Source of the DNA: Corbicula japonica
Taxonomy: Eukaryota; Mollusca; Bivalvia; Venerida; Cyrenidae
DNA length: 64,000 bases
Direction of reading: 5' to 3'
Assembly (NCBI GenBank): GCA_038501625.1
Contig: JAZAYU010000002.1
Location: forward strand, 16,358,053-16,422,052
The position numbers and the translations under genes are program-made. Of the stretch, positions 37,005 to 49,119 are shown piece after piece (position 1 is the stretch's first letter; each line of letters starts with the position of its first letter). Under the pieces are notes generated by a model. It was not told where the DNA came from and did not search any database. It worked only from the letters and a program-made list of their open reading frames with translations.

Positions 37005-37150
37005 GTAACTATTGAGTTGCGCTCAGTCGTGGGCAGTAATATGCATTTCATTTTCTGCCAGTGAAAGAGTCCGATGAAACCGAGAGATGGAAACCGAACC
37101 TTCGATGTTTCATATTTGTCGTGTCTGGTGGCTTTCAAAGTTCCCTTTTC
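37005..37150 (-). repeat. Dispersed module A copy
   Basis: The minus strand carries gaaaagggaactttgaaagc, caccagacacgacaaatatg and gttcggtttccatctctcgg-like core, then the inverse of ttgagttgcgctcagtcg. The middle has an extra segment (ccagtgaaagagtccgatg) that is absent from other copies. Confidence 0.65.
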
Positions 37151-39769
37151 ATCTATTTCGATTTTGGTAAGTTAGTTGGTCATGACAAGTATCTTCCCAG
37201 AGCTTATCACAGTTATGGAATACTTTACAATGTACATGTACCTAATCTAATTTGCCTACTCATTCGACTCTAGGTTTTCAAATTTCCGACTTTGTTAATT
37301 AGAAAAGATTTCGGTACCATCCATTATGATACTTAATTTGTTTTTATTTGTTACTTTTAATAGCATATCCAGTACCGCCATACATCAAGAAATGCACATG
37401 AAAGTTTCAAAGTTGCACTGTTTCCTGAGTGTGGTTATTACTGATATGCAAATTCCACTTCTGTTAGAAACGTAAGCTCAGTTTGGTCAAGCAGTTACGC
37501 TATCGCTAACCTAACCTTAGAGTACGGGTGTTCGAATGCCAAGTGTCAAATTCGCTCCATTTCGGTCGTTTGATTGCACGGTGGTTTAATTTAATTTGAC
37601 CACGATTGAGACATTCCACTATGAACTGTGAATATACAGCTTTCAACTGATCAGTGAATGTTCCCTTTAACATGTCATGCATCTTATCGCTGTTCCGATT
37701 ATGTTGCGCTATTGGTTTATATCTAAGTGTTGCAGCCAATGTAAATCGGATTTGATATAATTCTGAGATACACTTTATAAACTGTCAGCAATTACTCATT
37801 ATGACAACATTTCGGGTTTTCAGGGTCTATAAAAATCATCAACGTATTTACTTTTGTATAAAAATTATACACCAAAATATCGTAGCTGAACATCGTTCCC
37901 CCTTTATAGCCGCGAAACGGGATGATATTCCTCATTATATTAGGCAATATCCGGGGTACGGTATATCACCGTGATTGGTTTGATAACATTGAGCGTCCCT
38001 GAGTCTTGCGATTAGGTATTTTTACGTTTTCATTTTTTATTAATTTTGCGATTAATTTAGGGTATGTCCGTTAAAACTTAGAACCTCTCTGTTATAAAAA
38101 CTAAACGCAAACCAAAGCAAATGCCGAATCCAGGAATCTATTTTTGCTTCATGTAACAATGTTACTGGTCAGAAAAGTAAAATATATAAATAACAGTATA
38201 TATAACTTGTAATTCTGTAACTGTCGTTAATGTCGTTGTGTAAAAGCGGTTCATTGTCGTAAAATGGGCATATTTGATGCTCGACCGTAATTGAAAACGT
38301 CCGACCCTCCTATTATTCATTACAATGTGATATAAAGAGGAAGTTTTTGTTTGATGAAGGTTGGCTTGTTCATGGCTAGTCCAGACGGAAATGAACAAAT
38401 AACTGAATGAAACACTGACAGCTAACAATAATGACATTCAGAACGTATGAACATTTTTGAAAAAAAGTGGATACGGTCATCGTGTAATATGTTACTAATA
38501 TGTATTTATATTATGTTTTGTCAATCTGAGTAAAATGATATTGACCGTGGACGATGTCTGAGGTTGAAAATACATTGAACATAGTATTATCCCGCATTAA
38601 ATAATTTAACCTGTTGAAACAAATGTATGTTGTAAGCTTTGAAATACATGTAACTGAAAATTTAATCCAACGTTAACTAACTTGGAATGATAATTTATAT
38701 TGTAAAGAAAGCATGGAATTATAAATTTAGTAATTGGTTGGTTGGTTCATATACTAAGATATCGCCTTTGTGGTCGGCCAAACATCTTTCATACACTCAA
38801 CATTGTGAAAGAATCCCTTAAAGGAGACATTATACAACATAGAAATATATTTTTACAGAACAACTTAAGTTAACGTTGTGAGTATGTTCAAAACGAATAC
38901 TCAACAAGTGCAGGACGTGATAAAATCGCTTTACAATAGAACAATGTCATGTTTATTTTCCACACGAGTCTTTCAACCTTAAATAAACCCGTAATGCCAA
39001 ATGAAAGTTCAGTGCGTACTTTCCTGACATACGTCAAAAGTCTTGATACTTACTTTGATTATAAAAAGACAATGGACACGTTAATGCGTTTTAAAAGCAA
39101 TTATCCAAAACAAAAGAACTGTTAGCAATTACCTTAGAACAAAGAACGTCAGTATTATCCATTCAATCGAACTTGAAATTTAAAACGGCAACTCCTTTTA
39201 AATTTAAAAAGAGAGCAAAAATGTAACAACAAACGGTAATAAATTCTAACCTTTGAATAAACCGATAAAATTCACACATAAAAGTTTAAACATTTCTTTT
39301 ATTTCAAAGATTAATATCACCAAAACAAAATGTCGGATGTTCAGTGTCTATTACGGTTAATTGAATATGCACGTATTTGTAAGCGCTATTAACAGTTTAA
39401 GTGATAACAAAAACCAATGTCTCATGGATATGCCTAGAGAACAGCCTAAACATAATAGACAAACACATGAGAATAATACAGTCGCAGTAAGGACTGAGAG
39501 AGGTTTCTGGAGGTATGACATTAATTTATACGTATTTTAAAAAAAAAAAAAAACAGTAAAAAATCGGCGCAGCGATGTTGTTTTTTTTTCAATAGTTTTT
39601 TTTTAAAACTATACGAGTAGGTTGCAGTCTGTGCATTAACTTAAATATATTATATTTTATTTATAATTAAGCATATTTATATCTGACGTACAAAAAGGTG
39701 GTTAGTATCAAAGTCACAACAAAAACAAGTTCAGGTAGCGTTAGTGATTAGTTTGTTACAAAACAATTT
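37151..39769. other. Non-coding stretch with one module B fragment
   Basis: 37415-37465 carries ctgagtgtggttattactga and tatgcaaattccac, a module B fragment in + orientation. The rest shows only short unrecognised frames (for example 37506-37739 and 38162-38437 on the minus strand). An A-run and T-run pair near 39540-39605 can fold but is low complexity. Confidence 0.4.
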
Positions 39770-39945
39770 TGAAATAGATGAAAAAGGAACAATCAAGACC
39801 TTAGACCACGGCAAATATGAAAAGGCTCGGTTTGATTGAGCCTGTTCATGAGCAGTAATGAAAATGCTTATTACTGCCCACGCCGTCTAGCCCCGGGTTG
39901 AGCCAACTCAGTATTTACACAAATAAACAGTACAATTTGAGTAAA
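39770..39945 (+). repeat. Dispersed module A copy
   Basis: A nearly full copy: gatgaaaaaggaacaatcaa, gaccacggcaaatatgaaaa, ctcggtttgattgagcctgt, tcatgagcagtaatgaaaat, cacgccgtctagccccgggt and cacaaataaacagtacaatt. Confidence 0.75.
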
Positions 39946-40341
39946 TATTGTATGACACTCTGATTGTTTTAATCTGTTTCACATACATCAATAGATGGAT
40001 TTATTGTTTCCATGAGATGCGTCACTTTTAACGAAACCCTCGTTATAATGTCTGTCTTATGTTTTATAAATGTATTCAAAGTTCATTTTAATTTCCTTAT
40101 CATTGATAAATTCTAAAAGAATATCAGGAATTCGATATTACTCTCTAAGACTTATAATTATATTTTTCCATTTAATAAAATTGCTGATGTATTTTATTAC
40201 ATTATACATTCTAAAATATTTCATTTCATTAGACAGGGAGACTTACTACCTCAATTCAAGCCAGAAGCATCGAGATCGTTATTAGACAGAAACAACACAT
40301 TTATTAAGAAAGACATCGCAAGATCAAACGAAGAAATCGCA

Positions 40342-43300
40342 ATGTTAAGAGCAGAAGACGTCAAAGAGGAATTTCTCGTCTGTAGCATTTGCACGCGCGA
40401 GTTTGATGAAGATGCTCACGTGCCTAGAATTCTTCCTTGTTTACATACGTTCTGTCAACTGTGTTTAAAGAAGATATTGAAAGGTCAATCGATAAAGTGT
40501 CCTCTCTGTAAGCAAGACCACGACGTCCCGAAGGGCGAAATCACAGGTTTTGCAAAAGACACCACGCGTAGGAACCTAATTGACTTCATTAAGGTCCGCA
40601 AGCGATCTTCCGAAATATTGTGTAAAGACTGTCCTGAGGATCAGACGGCCGCTGATTTCTGTAAAGAATGTTATATATTTATGTGTCCTGATTGTACCAA
40701 AGCTCACAGAAGAAGTTTAGCCTCGAGGAAACATAATGTACTGACTATCAAAGATCTACAAAACTCTGGTAAGACTGACACTAAGATGTAGAAAATGTTA
40801 TTCTCATCCTCGACACAATTTAACTTAATGTCCCATATCGCATTTAAAAAGCAAATGTAATTTCTAAAAATGAAAACTTGTCAATTTTTCGTAGAAAATA
40901 TTTCTTGTTAGCAAATCTCCAGCATTACATATTTAGACAATATATTTCATAAATAGTACTCTGAAAATAATGGGAATGGCTCGCGTGGGTAATTAAGAGC
41001 GCTAAGTGTGATTGATTATAACCTTAGATACAGCACAAATAAACAAAAAACTTGGTATTCTTCAACGAGTTCAGGTCCATTAGCAAAACAAATCAGCGTT
41101 GATAATTACCAGAAGAAATCGTTGTCCGAAATACTACTCCAAATGAATAATTAATATATGTTTCTTTTGGTGTTTTTTGTTCGTAAATTCTGTATGTCAT
41201 TACATAAGGAGTTCAATAAATATATTTGTGCAGTTAATTTAAGATATAAACCGACGAAACACAAATGTTCCATGTTATTAAAGCATCATAGGAATTCCAA
41301 CACAACCTCTTAGCTTCATGGCAATTATAAGAATGTCTATATAATTCAATGTTTAAAATGTAAATTTGTATTACAAGTTATATAAAAAAGAGTTCAAAAA
41401 CGCGAAATATTTGCAATTTTAACAAATAAACAAAATATTATTTAATAGAAGATAGTTTATATTTTTGTGGTTTCTAATTCTGCTGGTAAGTAATCAGAAA
41501 CTTAACCAAAGTTAAATTATGGTAGGTTCGCTTTTTCTTTTCTTTCATTTCATATGTTCTAATTACTTTGCAGTAATTGCACATAAACATTTCCAGAACA
41601 AATGCGTTTACAATATTAGATTAATATTGGATATAGATAAAAATATCATATTTTGTCGTTAGTTTTCAACCTTGATCTCGAGGTATCCTTTCAGTGTTTT
41701 TAGAATCGCAAATACGATTCAAGTAGTACCATTTCAAAGACAGAAAAAAAAATGCATTTAAATGTATGCTGTAGAAAGAAATCATATCAAGAGTCGTTTA
41801 AAGGATATTATTCAGACGGTAAAGAGGGATGCTTTTTTGCCGTTACTGGGAGAGCAGGCTCGATCGGAAATATTGTAATATTTGCATGTTTGGCATATTT
41901 GTATTTAAGGCTTGTTTCCATGTTTTATATAACACTTCCCTGCCATTATGTTATATTTTTGAGCAAGGATACAATTTATAACATTACTCAGTACCCGTTA
42001 TAATCTGGTTGTAGGAGTTTGCAATGGTAAAGGCCGTTCGCTGATGTTGGTATGACCTATTTGTGCAAATTGATTATTTATGTCCACATGCTTGTAATTT
42101 TCTTTGCTATTTAATGCAATAAAATATGTTATAAACTAAAATTTTCAGGAATCGATGTGTTCCGACGAAAATTAGTTTGCACAAAGTCTGGTCATGAAGG
42201 ACAGCAACTGGCGTTTTATTGCACTAAACCCGGATGTGAGACATCTATCTGCACGGCATGCACAGTGTGTGATCACGAAAAGTCCAAGGGCCACCAGATC
42301 ATCAATGTCCAAGACCTTTATAAACTGAAGAAATCAGAGCTCGATCACGTGTTTAAAAACTTAGAAACTGACATGTCCTCTGCGAAGTTTGTTCTCCAGC
42401 AAACAGAACAAGAGCTTCTAAATATAGATATTAAAGAGCTTGAAATTGAAAAAGACATCGACGACGCGTTTGACAGGTGTCATAAACTCCTTTTGAAGCG
42501 ACAACGTCAATTAAAAGATCAGCTTTCGGTGCTCTGTGAACAGAAAAAGTCCAGCATTCAAAGACATGTTGAAAACATGGAAAACTATTTGGACAGTGCT
42601 GCTAACGCTAAAGATTTCTCTCTCCACGTTTTAAATCACACAGATCCGACAGAGTTTGTTCCTTTGCATTCGACTTTAATGACGAGAATACACAAGATGT
42701 CAACACTGAAGGTAATGTCAAGTTGGAATGAACATAAAGATGCTCTAACTAAAGTACACTTAACAACTTTTCTTAGTATACACCTGCGTTCTGGGGCATT
42801 ACTGGCTTAATAATTGAACTATTGCTCTAAAACTTTCAATATAACATGCAAAAAATATTAACTGATTTATAAGTTAAATATTTTTCAAAATTACAGACAG
42901 CTGACTGATCACAATCATTTAGAGTACTGGCACCCACAGAATACAAAATCACATCAGTGAATAAAGAGTATGACCACCAACAGCGCGTATAACGGGCAAG
43001 CTACATTAATCTGATTTAGCTTATACAGTTCTGAATGACTCATTTTGGGGAAACTTAAGCCCAAATCTGAATAAGTGCAGTTCCAAGTTGGCAAAGATAT
43101 CATAAATGGTCCCTCCCGTTTCGCACTCATCTGCCAAGATCAGACCACAGTTTTTCTTTTGGATTAAGATCTGGAGTTTTAGCATACTATGGACATATTC
43201 TTATGTGTACACCTCAAGAAAAGGTCTGGTGTTCGCCGAACGATGACACAGTGCAACATCATGCATTAACTGCATGCACCTATGTGCTTGAAGGAAGTCG

Positions 43301-44905
43301 GAACAAGCACTTGTCGCTGATATTCTTCAAAATTTAAGTTCCCTTGGATTAAAACCGCTGCAGTCCTCTTGTGCATTGACATACCAGCCCACAGTATTAA
43401 AACTGATCCACCACAATATAAAAAATGCGCTTCAACAATATTTTCGCGATTTAACCGGTTACCGCTGAATCAATCTGATTAAAATCATATCCTGAAAACC
43501 GCTACGCTATCAGGATCTGACGACGAATAGCTAAAACGTGCTTTTATCACAAACCTTTTTGAACCAATCAGATTGTCGCCTACAAAATCGCGAAAGTGAA
43601 AGTAAACATTCTATATTAAACCATAAAAAGTGTTGAGAGCCTGCGTAAGACATATTTTGCTGATTTTTTTGTGTTTATGTAGTATTGCAATTATTTCTAA
43701 TGTAATAACATCTTCAGATCATTTTGCGAGCGCTGTATATCATGCTTCCTGTGTTGATAATTTCTAAAAATAGAAATCGGGAAAAACCGCTAAAGCTTAT
43801 GTACGGTATCTACGGGCCGTCATCAGATCTAACATTTTGTTAGATCTGACTTTAGTGAGATTGCCGCTGAATGTGGTAGTACGCGTTATTAATTGATTTG
43901 TGAATTTGTGTTCTGTGGGTGCCAGTACTCTAAATGATTGTGAACAGTCAGTTGTCTGTCATTTTGAAAAATATTTTACTTATAAATCAGTAAGTATTTT
44001 TGGCATGTTTTGTTGAAAGTTTCAGAGCAATCGTTCAATTATCAAGCCAGTAATGAACCAGTACGCAGATGTATACTTAGAAAAGTTGTTAAGTGTAAAT
44101 ATTCAAAAGGTCACTATTTATTGAACATTTAAATATGTTAGATCGAGTTGAGTATTTTCCTAATACGTTATTTTCAGAAAGGAACTAACGATATTAAATT
44201 TAATGATGAACGATATTTAAGTTGTCTGCCACGTGACTGTCTGGTTATCCTTAAGGAACTCTATTTTGTATTGTTGCACTTGAAAGACTGGTGCGGAAAT
44301 CATAATGGGAAAGTTTGTATTAGGATTATGACTGGTCATGCTCTGTATCGTTATTGGATAATTATAATGAGCAAATTATTGCGCTACCTTAAAAGGTAAA
44401 ACAAGTAAAAATAGCTTTATATTATTATGCTTACCTCTTTGGTTGCACGACGGTGGCAGGGGTTTAAGAGTTTATGAAGGTTTATGGGGAAATCTTTTCT
44501 TAAAAGCACCTAGAAGCGCGATTCGTTTCTTTTTACCCTGTCGTCGTGTTCTTGCTGATTTTACTTCAGGAGCTCTGGTCTCGGTAAGATCATTGAGTAC
44601 CCGCCCTTTAGCTTTGCAATGCTATACGCTTTTTATGTTTTATATGTTTGCGTACTTTTGCATGCAACATTGTTGAGCCGATGGGTGGGTTGGAGTTATT
44701 TCAGCAAGACAACTTGTACTTGTTTTGTGATACGAGAACCTGTTGGGGCAAACGTGAGGTTGGGGCACCCTAGAACCTGGTTTAAACCCCCGATGGCAAT
44801 TTGTTTTGCCACTGACCGTTCCAAGGCGGTATCCCAAAAGGTTCTCTTTTTTTTTCGTTAATTGTTTGTGGCGTCCTTTGTGAATTGAAAAACTTATAAC
44901 AAGAT

Positions 44906-44979
<74 letters not shown>

Positions 44980-47794
44980 TCTTTTCTTTTTTCGCTGAGT
45001 GGGGAGGCTGTGTTTTGTGAGTGTGGAGATTCCTGATATGCAAATATTTCTTTTTTATAGGGACAATCCATACAATTTTAAAACTATAATTAAGCTAGTT
45101 TTAATACGAAAACCCGGCCCCCCCGGGACAGAAACTTTTTGCATCCCAAACCAGTTTTATCTAGCTGCAAGCTTGATCCTGCCTATCATACTTGTTCCTT
45201 GTTCGAAAACCGGTTATACCAGGCAACAATATGTACTATTTGTAGTTTGACAGACAAGTGCTTAACATTGAGAGTCCTGTGTTTGACAACAAGCGTATGG
45301 AGGAGGAGTTTCAGGTGTTTAGCCTTTCAATGGGTGACATCTCCACCGTTGTCCAACAGAAGAGGCTAGCTATTTCTCGCGGTCATACCCACATTGGACT
45401 GTCATCTGCATCTACAACACGCCAAGCATCTGGAGACAAAAGATACGGTGATATTTCATGTAAGATTTGCATTATCTTTAAGAATTCTTACCCCAACATG
45501 ATCATTCTCTTTATATTCTTTGTCGAAAAACACAGTTGGAGAACTAGAGAACCCTTCCGTTGTATGATTTAACATTCATGTTACATAAAAAGATTGTTTA
45601 TCAACACAAGGGATACTTCTCGAACACAAGGGTGTTTTAAACAGTTTAAAACGGGCAAAATATAAAACCGAATTCTCAATGAAAAAACAACAACATGGAA
45701 CATCAAAGTCACCCGTCAAGGCCCGAATGTATAGTACGCCTTTGCCGTCTTATGTTGTTATATTGTATTATGCGGAGTAACATTCACGTATACAATGTAC
45801 GTAATTCATTTGACACAGTAAATATACGACCGTCTTTTCGTTACATAAAGAAGTGGTTAATTTTCAATATGCAGCTCAAATGCGTCATTTCATCAATTTT
45901 GTTATAGCACTTTTCTAATGTTCAGTCGATTTAAAATTATACATTATGTGTCGATTAATAAGTGCGGTATAGTACTTGCGATGCTAAATTATGACCTAGT
46001 TTGTTTTATATTAAACTATTATTTTAAATGACACATTTTCAGTATGCGTTTTGGAAACAACTTTTTATGTTAATTCCTTTTCAATACGTTTGGTTATTTT
46101 ATTGTGTAAACATGGATATTTTGCAAAAAAAAATGAATAAAAATACATGTAAAAGGGGAATGGCACAGCATGTTACCATAATTGTTCCTGTATACCGACT
46201 AAACATTCCATTTATGAGGACAGTGGCTTTTGCTTGACAATGTGCACAAAAGCTTTTTGGACGTTTCATTAATTGATCCGGGGCCTTTGTAAGTTGAATT
46301 GTTCTCTCAATCCCGTTTATATCTGAGGAAAATAATAAAAAGTTACAGAAATATATTGTTCCATATATAAACACAACCTAATTCATATAGAATATTAAGA
46401 GCTTGTTTACCCCATAAAGTGCATCGCGGGTTATCTATATTAGTAAATGCGATTGGAATTATAATCCCATACATATTCTGGGCAATATTTGATCACTTGT
46501 TCTTTATATATAGGAATTAATTTAATAGGATATTGTCTTGTTTTACCAGGGACTGATTAATTTACACTCTAAATTGTACCAAGGATGCTTAGTATACTGT
46601 ATTTCACAACGCGGGCAATGAACTGTGCATGAGATAGTCCAGAGATAAAATATTTAAGTATGTAAATAGTATATACACAAAAAGAGAGAAAAGCACAGCA
46701 TAATGAGAGCAAGAAAAATGTCAATAACTGTATAAATATGAGACACACTGTCCTTACTTCTGCTTAATAATTGAATAATATTACAGTTTTAAAGGAACAG
46801 GTAACAAGTATTGCTAAATCTAACATCAGTTTCAATTGTTCAACTTATTATTAATTTTTGTTAAACTGTCAAATTTATAAAATTCTATCTACTCTAATAG
46901 GCTTATAATGAACAAGTGAAATATGCATATCAGGAATGGCTACATCCAGCAGACACATTCTCCCAAACAGCCAAAAAGTTAGAGAGAAGTGCCAACGAAT
47001 ACGACAAATATGAAAATATTACAGGCTCGGTTTTATTGAGCCTTTTCATAGGCAGTGATGGAAATGCATATTTGATTCAGTTTCCTATATGATCATGGTT
47101 CATTAACTTTTGATAAAAATTACTTAAATGGCATTTTTGTCTGTTTATAGGTCCTTCGTTTGACTACGACGCCGAAACAGTTCATCAGTACAGAGAAATA
47201 AGCGACAATCGTAAAGTTCTTCGGAACTATTCAACTGTCCAGAAGCAAGCAAATGTACAAGTAGGGAGACGATTAAAGAAGTATCGTGGTGTTGTTGCAA
47301 ATCGTGCCTTTCACGTACCTGGCAAGTTTTACTTCGAAATAGTCTTGAACTATAACATAGCCCGCCCTCTGGACAATATTAACTTTGTTTTCGAAGTTGG
47401 TATAAGCCGTCGAGGGGATATTGATCATAACTATTATGTCTACGATCAGCCAAACGCATGGTCGTTCTGTGGACAGCATTGTGATGATCATAAACAGGTT
47501 TGCATTTGGTGTCGGCATAATGGATACAATCTAGCCCACCTACCTCTAACACCAAACACACCTGGAACAACACTGAACAGAACCTTCGGCTTTCTAATGG
47601 ACGCAGATCGGAGTCAATTTACAGTAGTGGATGTGACAAGGAAGAGAAAGTTCCACACGTTCCAGAATGTAGACTTTAACGCGGGGCTTTGGCCAGTATT
47701 TGGGTGTCACTGGCCAAGTAAAGTAAAACTGGAGATGACTCTGAAAACAGGAAGAGACATCGACAATGTGCCGGAAATGATTCATGGCACCTGA
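40342..47794 (+). CDS. TRIM-type E3 ubiquitin ligase (RING, B-box1, B-box2, coiled coil, PRY-SPRY)
   Basis: Four exons join in frame: 40342-40768, 42149-42711, 45246-45459 and 47151-47794 (615 aa). The introns have good ends: GTAAGA...ttttcag, GTAATG...tttgtag and GTAAGA...tttatag. Phases are 1, 0 and 1. The RING finger has C14, C17, C33, H35, C38, C41, C53 and C56. B-box1 is at about 93-135 and B-box2 at about 153-195 (C153, H158 onward). A helical coiled coil spans about 200-280. PRY-SPRY begins near [14 protein letters not shown] (about 405) and includes [36 protein letters not shown] and [14 protein letters not shown] proteins use the RING to transfer ubiquitin, the coiled coil to dimerise and the SPRY to bind targets, often in innate immunity. 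Exon 3 (about 331-401) is a linker without a recognised domain. An acceptor-like ttagacag at 40229-40236 suggests a 5' UTR exon. The reading frame is intact. The target is unknown; TRIM genes are numerous in bivalves, so no orthologue is named. Confidence 0.88.
42755..44097 (-). mobile_element. Fossil Tc1/mariner-like transposon in TRIM intron 2
   Basis: Starts TACACTTAACAACTTTTCTT and ends AAAAGTTGTTAAGTGTA, with TA at both edges and long diverged inverted repeats. It aligns along its length with 2134-3031 apart from one extra segment (43471-43863). The minus strand still spells [19 protein letters not shown] at about 43130-43190, the block before the last catalytic acid of Tc1 transposases. 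Frames are broken and no intact transposase remains. It starts 43 bp after the exon 2 donor. Confidence 0.85.
43471..43863. mobile_element. 393-bp MITE nested in the Tc1-like element, 9-bp target duplication
   Basis: Compared with the 2.1-3.0 kb copy, this segment is extra. It starts CAATCTGATTAAAATCA and ends with TGACTTTAGTGAGATTG, an inverted repeat of 17 bp with about three mismatches. CCGCTGAAT occurs directly before it (43462-43470) and directly after (43864-43872). It contains no open frame. A 9-bp duplication fits a Mutator-like origin better than hAT (8 bp). That assignment is inference. Confidence 0.75.
44713..44840 (+). repeat. Dispersed module C copy
   Basis: cttgtacttgttttg, gagaacctgttggggcaa, gtgaggttggggcaccctag and tgccactgaccgttccaagg. 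The first half recurs at 55896-55958. The type is familiar from mollusc transcripts' untranslated regions, but its class is unknown to me. Confidence 0.55.
44840..45065 (+). repeat. Dispersed module B copy carrying a (CT)n expansion
   Basis: ttcgttaattgtttgtggcg before the microsatellite, and gctgagtggggaggctgtgt plus gattcctgatatgcaaatat after it, match the inverse of 19065-19205. The CT run lies where other copies have a short pyrimidine tract. Confidence 0.65.
44907..44976. repeat. (CT)35 microsatellite
   Basis: Seventy bases of pure CT, in TRIM intron 2. It produces a run of alternating Arg-Glu in a minus-strand open frame that has no coding meaning. Confidence 0.97.
46918..47075. repeat. 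Module B fragment joined to module A fragment, just upstream of TRIM exon 4
   Basis: 46918-46975 (atatgcatatcaggaatggc, agccaaaaagttaga) is module B in the orientation of 19065-19205. 46985-47075 (aatacgacaaatatgaaaat, aggctcggttttattgagcc, ggcagtgatggaaatgcata) is module A. The junction ends about 75 bp before the exon 4 acceptor. Confidence 0.65.
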
Positions 47795-48404
47795 TTTGCT
47801 TTAAATGCAACATGAAATGTTATCGATGGATATGAGTCATATCGGGAAGTGTGTTATCTGGGTATTCTAGCAGCAATGACAAACTTGGGCACCTAGGTAC
47901 AAATGTATAAAGAGTCAAAGGTGAACATAATTATTATGCTATTAACATTCTGGAATAAGAATTTAGGAAAGGGATCACTGATTAATCAAAGAATAGATAT
48001 TTCATAACGATTGTAAATGTATATTCGAGAATTTTCAGGACATATCTCAATAAGCGAATAGATATCACTTGTTTTAATACCATTTTGTTATTTAAAAATT
48101 ACTGATTAACACAAATCAGTGCAAAAATTAATTATTATGGCGTTACTTAAAAACAATTCAATACTAATTTAATCATTTTGTTTAATAATACACAATTATT
48201 AAAATATACAACAAAACACACTTATAAAATAGTTTGTTAAAAGATAATAACGGGACTTTGAAAGCCACCGAACACGACAAATATCGAAATATTGCAGGCT
48301 CGGTATGATTGAACCTGTTCGTCGGCAAAAAGCCTGTTCATCGTCGTTAAAATACAAATTCATATCCACGCTTAGCTCAACAAAATCTAACTGATGTGAA
48401 ATGA
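47795..48404. other. 3' flank of the TRIM gene with a module A fragment
   Basis: No canonical AATAAA was seen close to the stop. 48240-48340 carries gggactttgaaagccaccga, acacgacaaatatcgaaata and aggctcggtatgattgaacc, a module A copy. Confidence 0.5.
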
Positions 48405-49000
48405 GTTTCACAATCTTTAAAGTGGTTATTCCAGATATGCATATCACAATCTTTAAAGTGGTTATTCCAGATATGCATATCACAATCTTTAAAGTGGTTA
48501 TTCCCGATATGCATATCACAATCTTTAAAGTGGTTATTCCCGAAATGCATATCACAATCTTTAAAGTGGTTATTCCAGATATGCATATCACAATCTTTAA
48601 AGTGGTTATTCCAGATATGCATATCACAATCTTTAAAGTGGTTATTCCCGATATGCATATCACAATCATTAAAGTGGTTATTCCCGATAAGCATATCACA
48701 ATCATTAAAGTGGTTATTACCGATAAGCATGTCACAATCTTTAAAGTGGTTATTCCCGATATGCATATCACAATCTTTAAAGTAGTTATTCCCGATATGC
48801 ATGTCACAATCTTTAAAGTGGTTATTCCCGATATGCATGTCACAATCTTTAGAGTGGTTATTCCCGATATGCATGTCACAATCTTTAAAGTGGTTATTCC
48901 CGATATGCATATCACAATCTTTAAAGTGGTTATTCCCGATATGCATATCACAATCTTTAAAGTGGTTATTCCTGATATTCATATCATAATCTTTAAAGAC
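48405..49000. repeat. 36-bp minisatellite, about 16 copies
   Basis: The unit is tcacaatctttaaagtgg plus ttattcccgatatgcata. It contains GATATGCATATC across the unit junction, a perfect 12-bp palindrome. Substitutions come in blocks (ccagata, cccgata, gataagcat, gcatgtcac), indicating local duplication of neighbouring units. The period of 12 codons keeps several frames open on both strands; these ~200-250-codon frames are not genes. Confidence 0.95.
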
Positions 49001-49119
49001 TAAAGAAATCCGGTTTAAAAATGATAAAAGCCTTAAAACGTGTAATCAAATATTCTAAGCAACATAGATAAAAAAAATCGGTTGTTCATTCAATTTATTA
49101 ATTCGGTATAATAGGACTC

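Noticed and set aside
44640..45071. Minus-strand frame with a long Arg-Glu run
   Set aside because: The run is the (CT)35 microsatellite; the rest is repeats B and C.
48199..49003. Frames of 200-250 codons on both strands (repeats of ITTLKIVICISG, NNHFKDCDMHIG and IFKVVIPDMHIT)
   Set aside because: By-product of the second 36-bp minisatellite.
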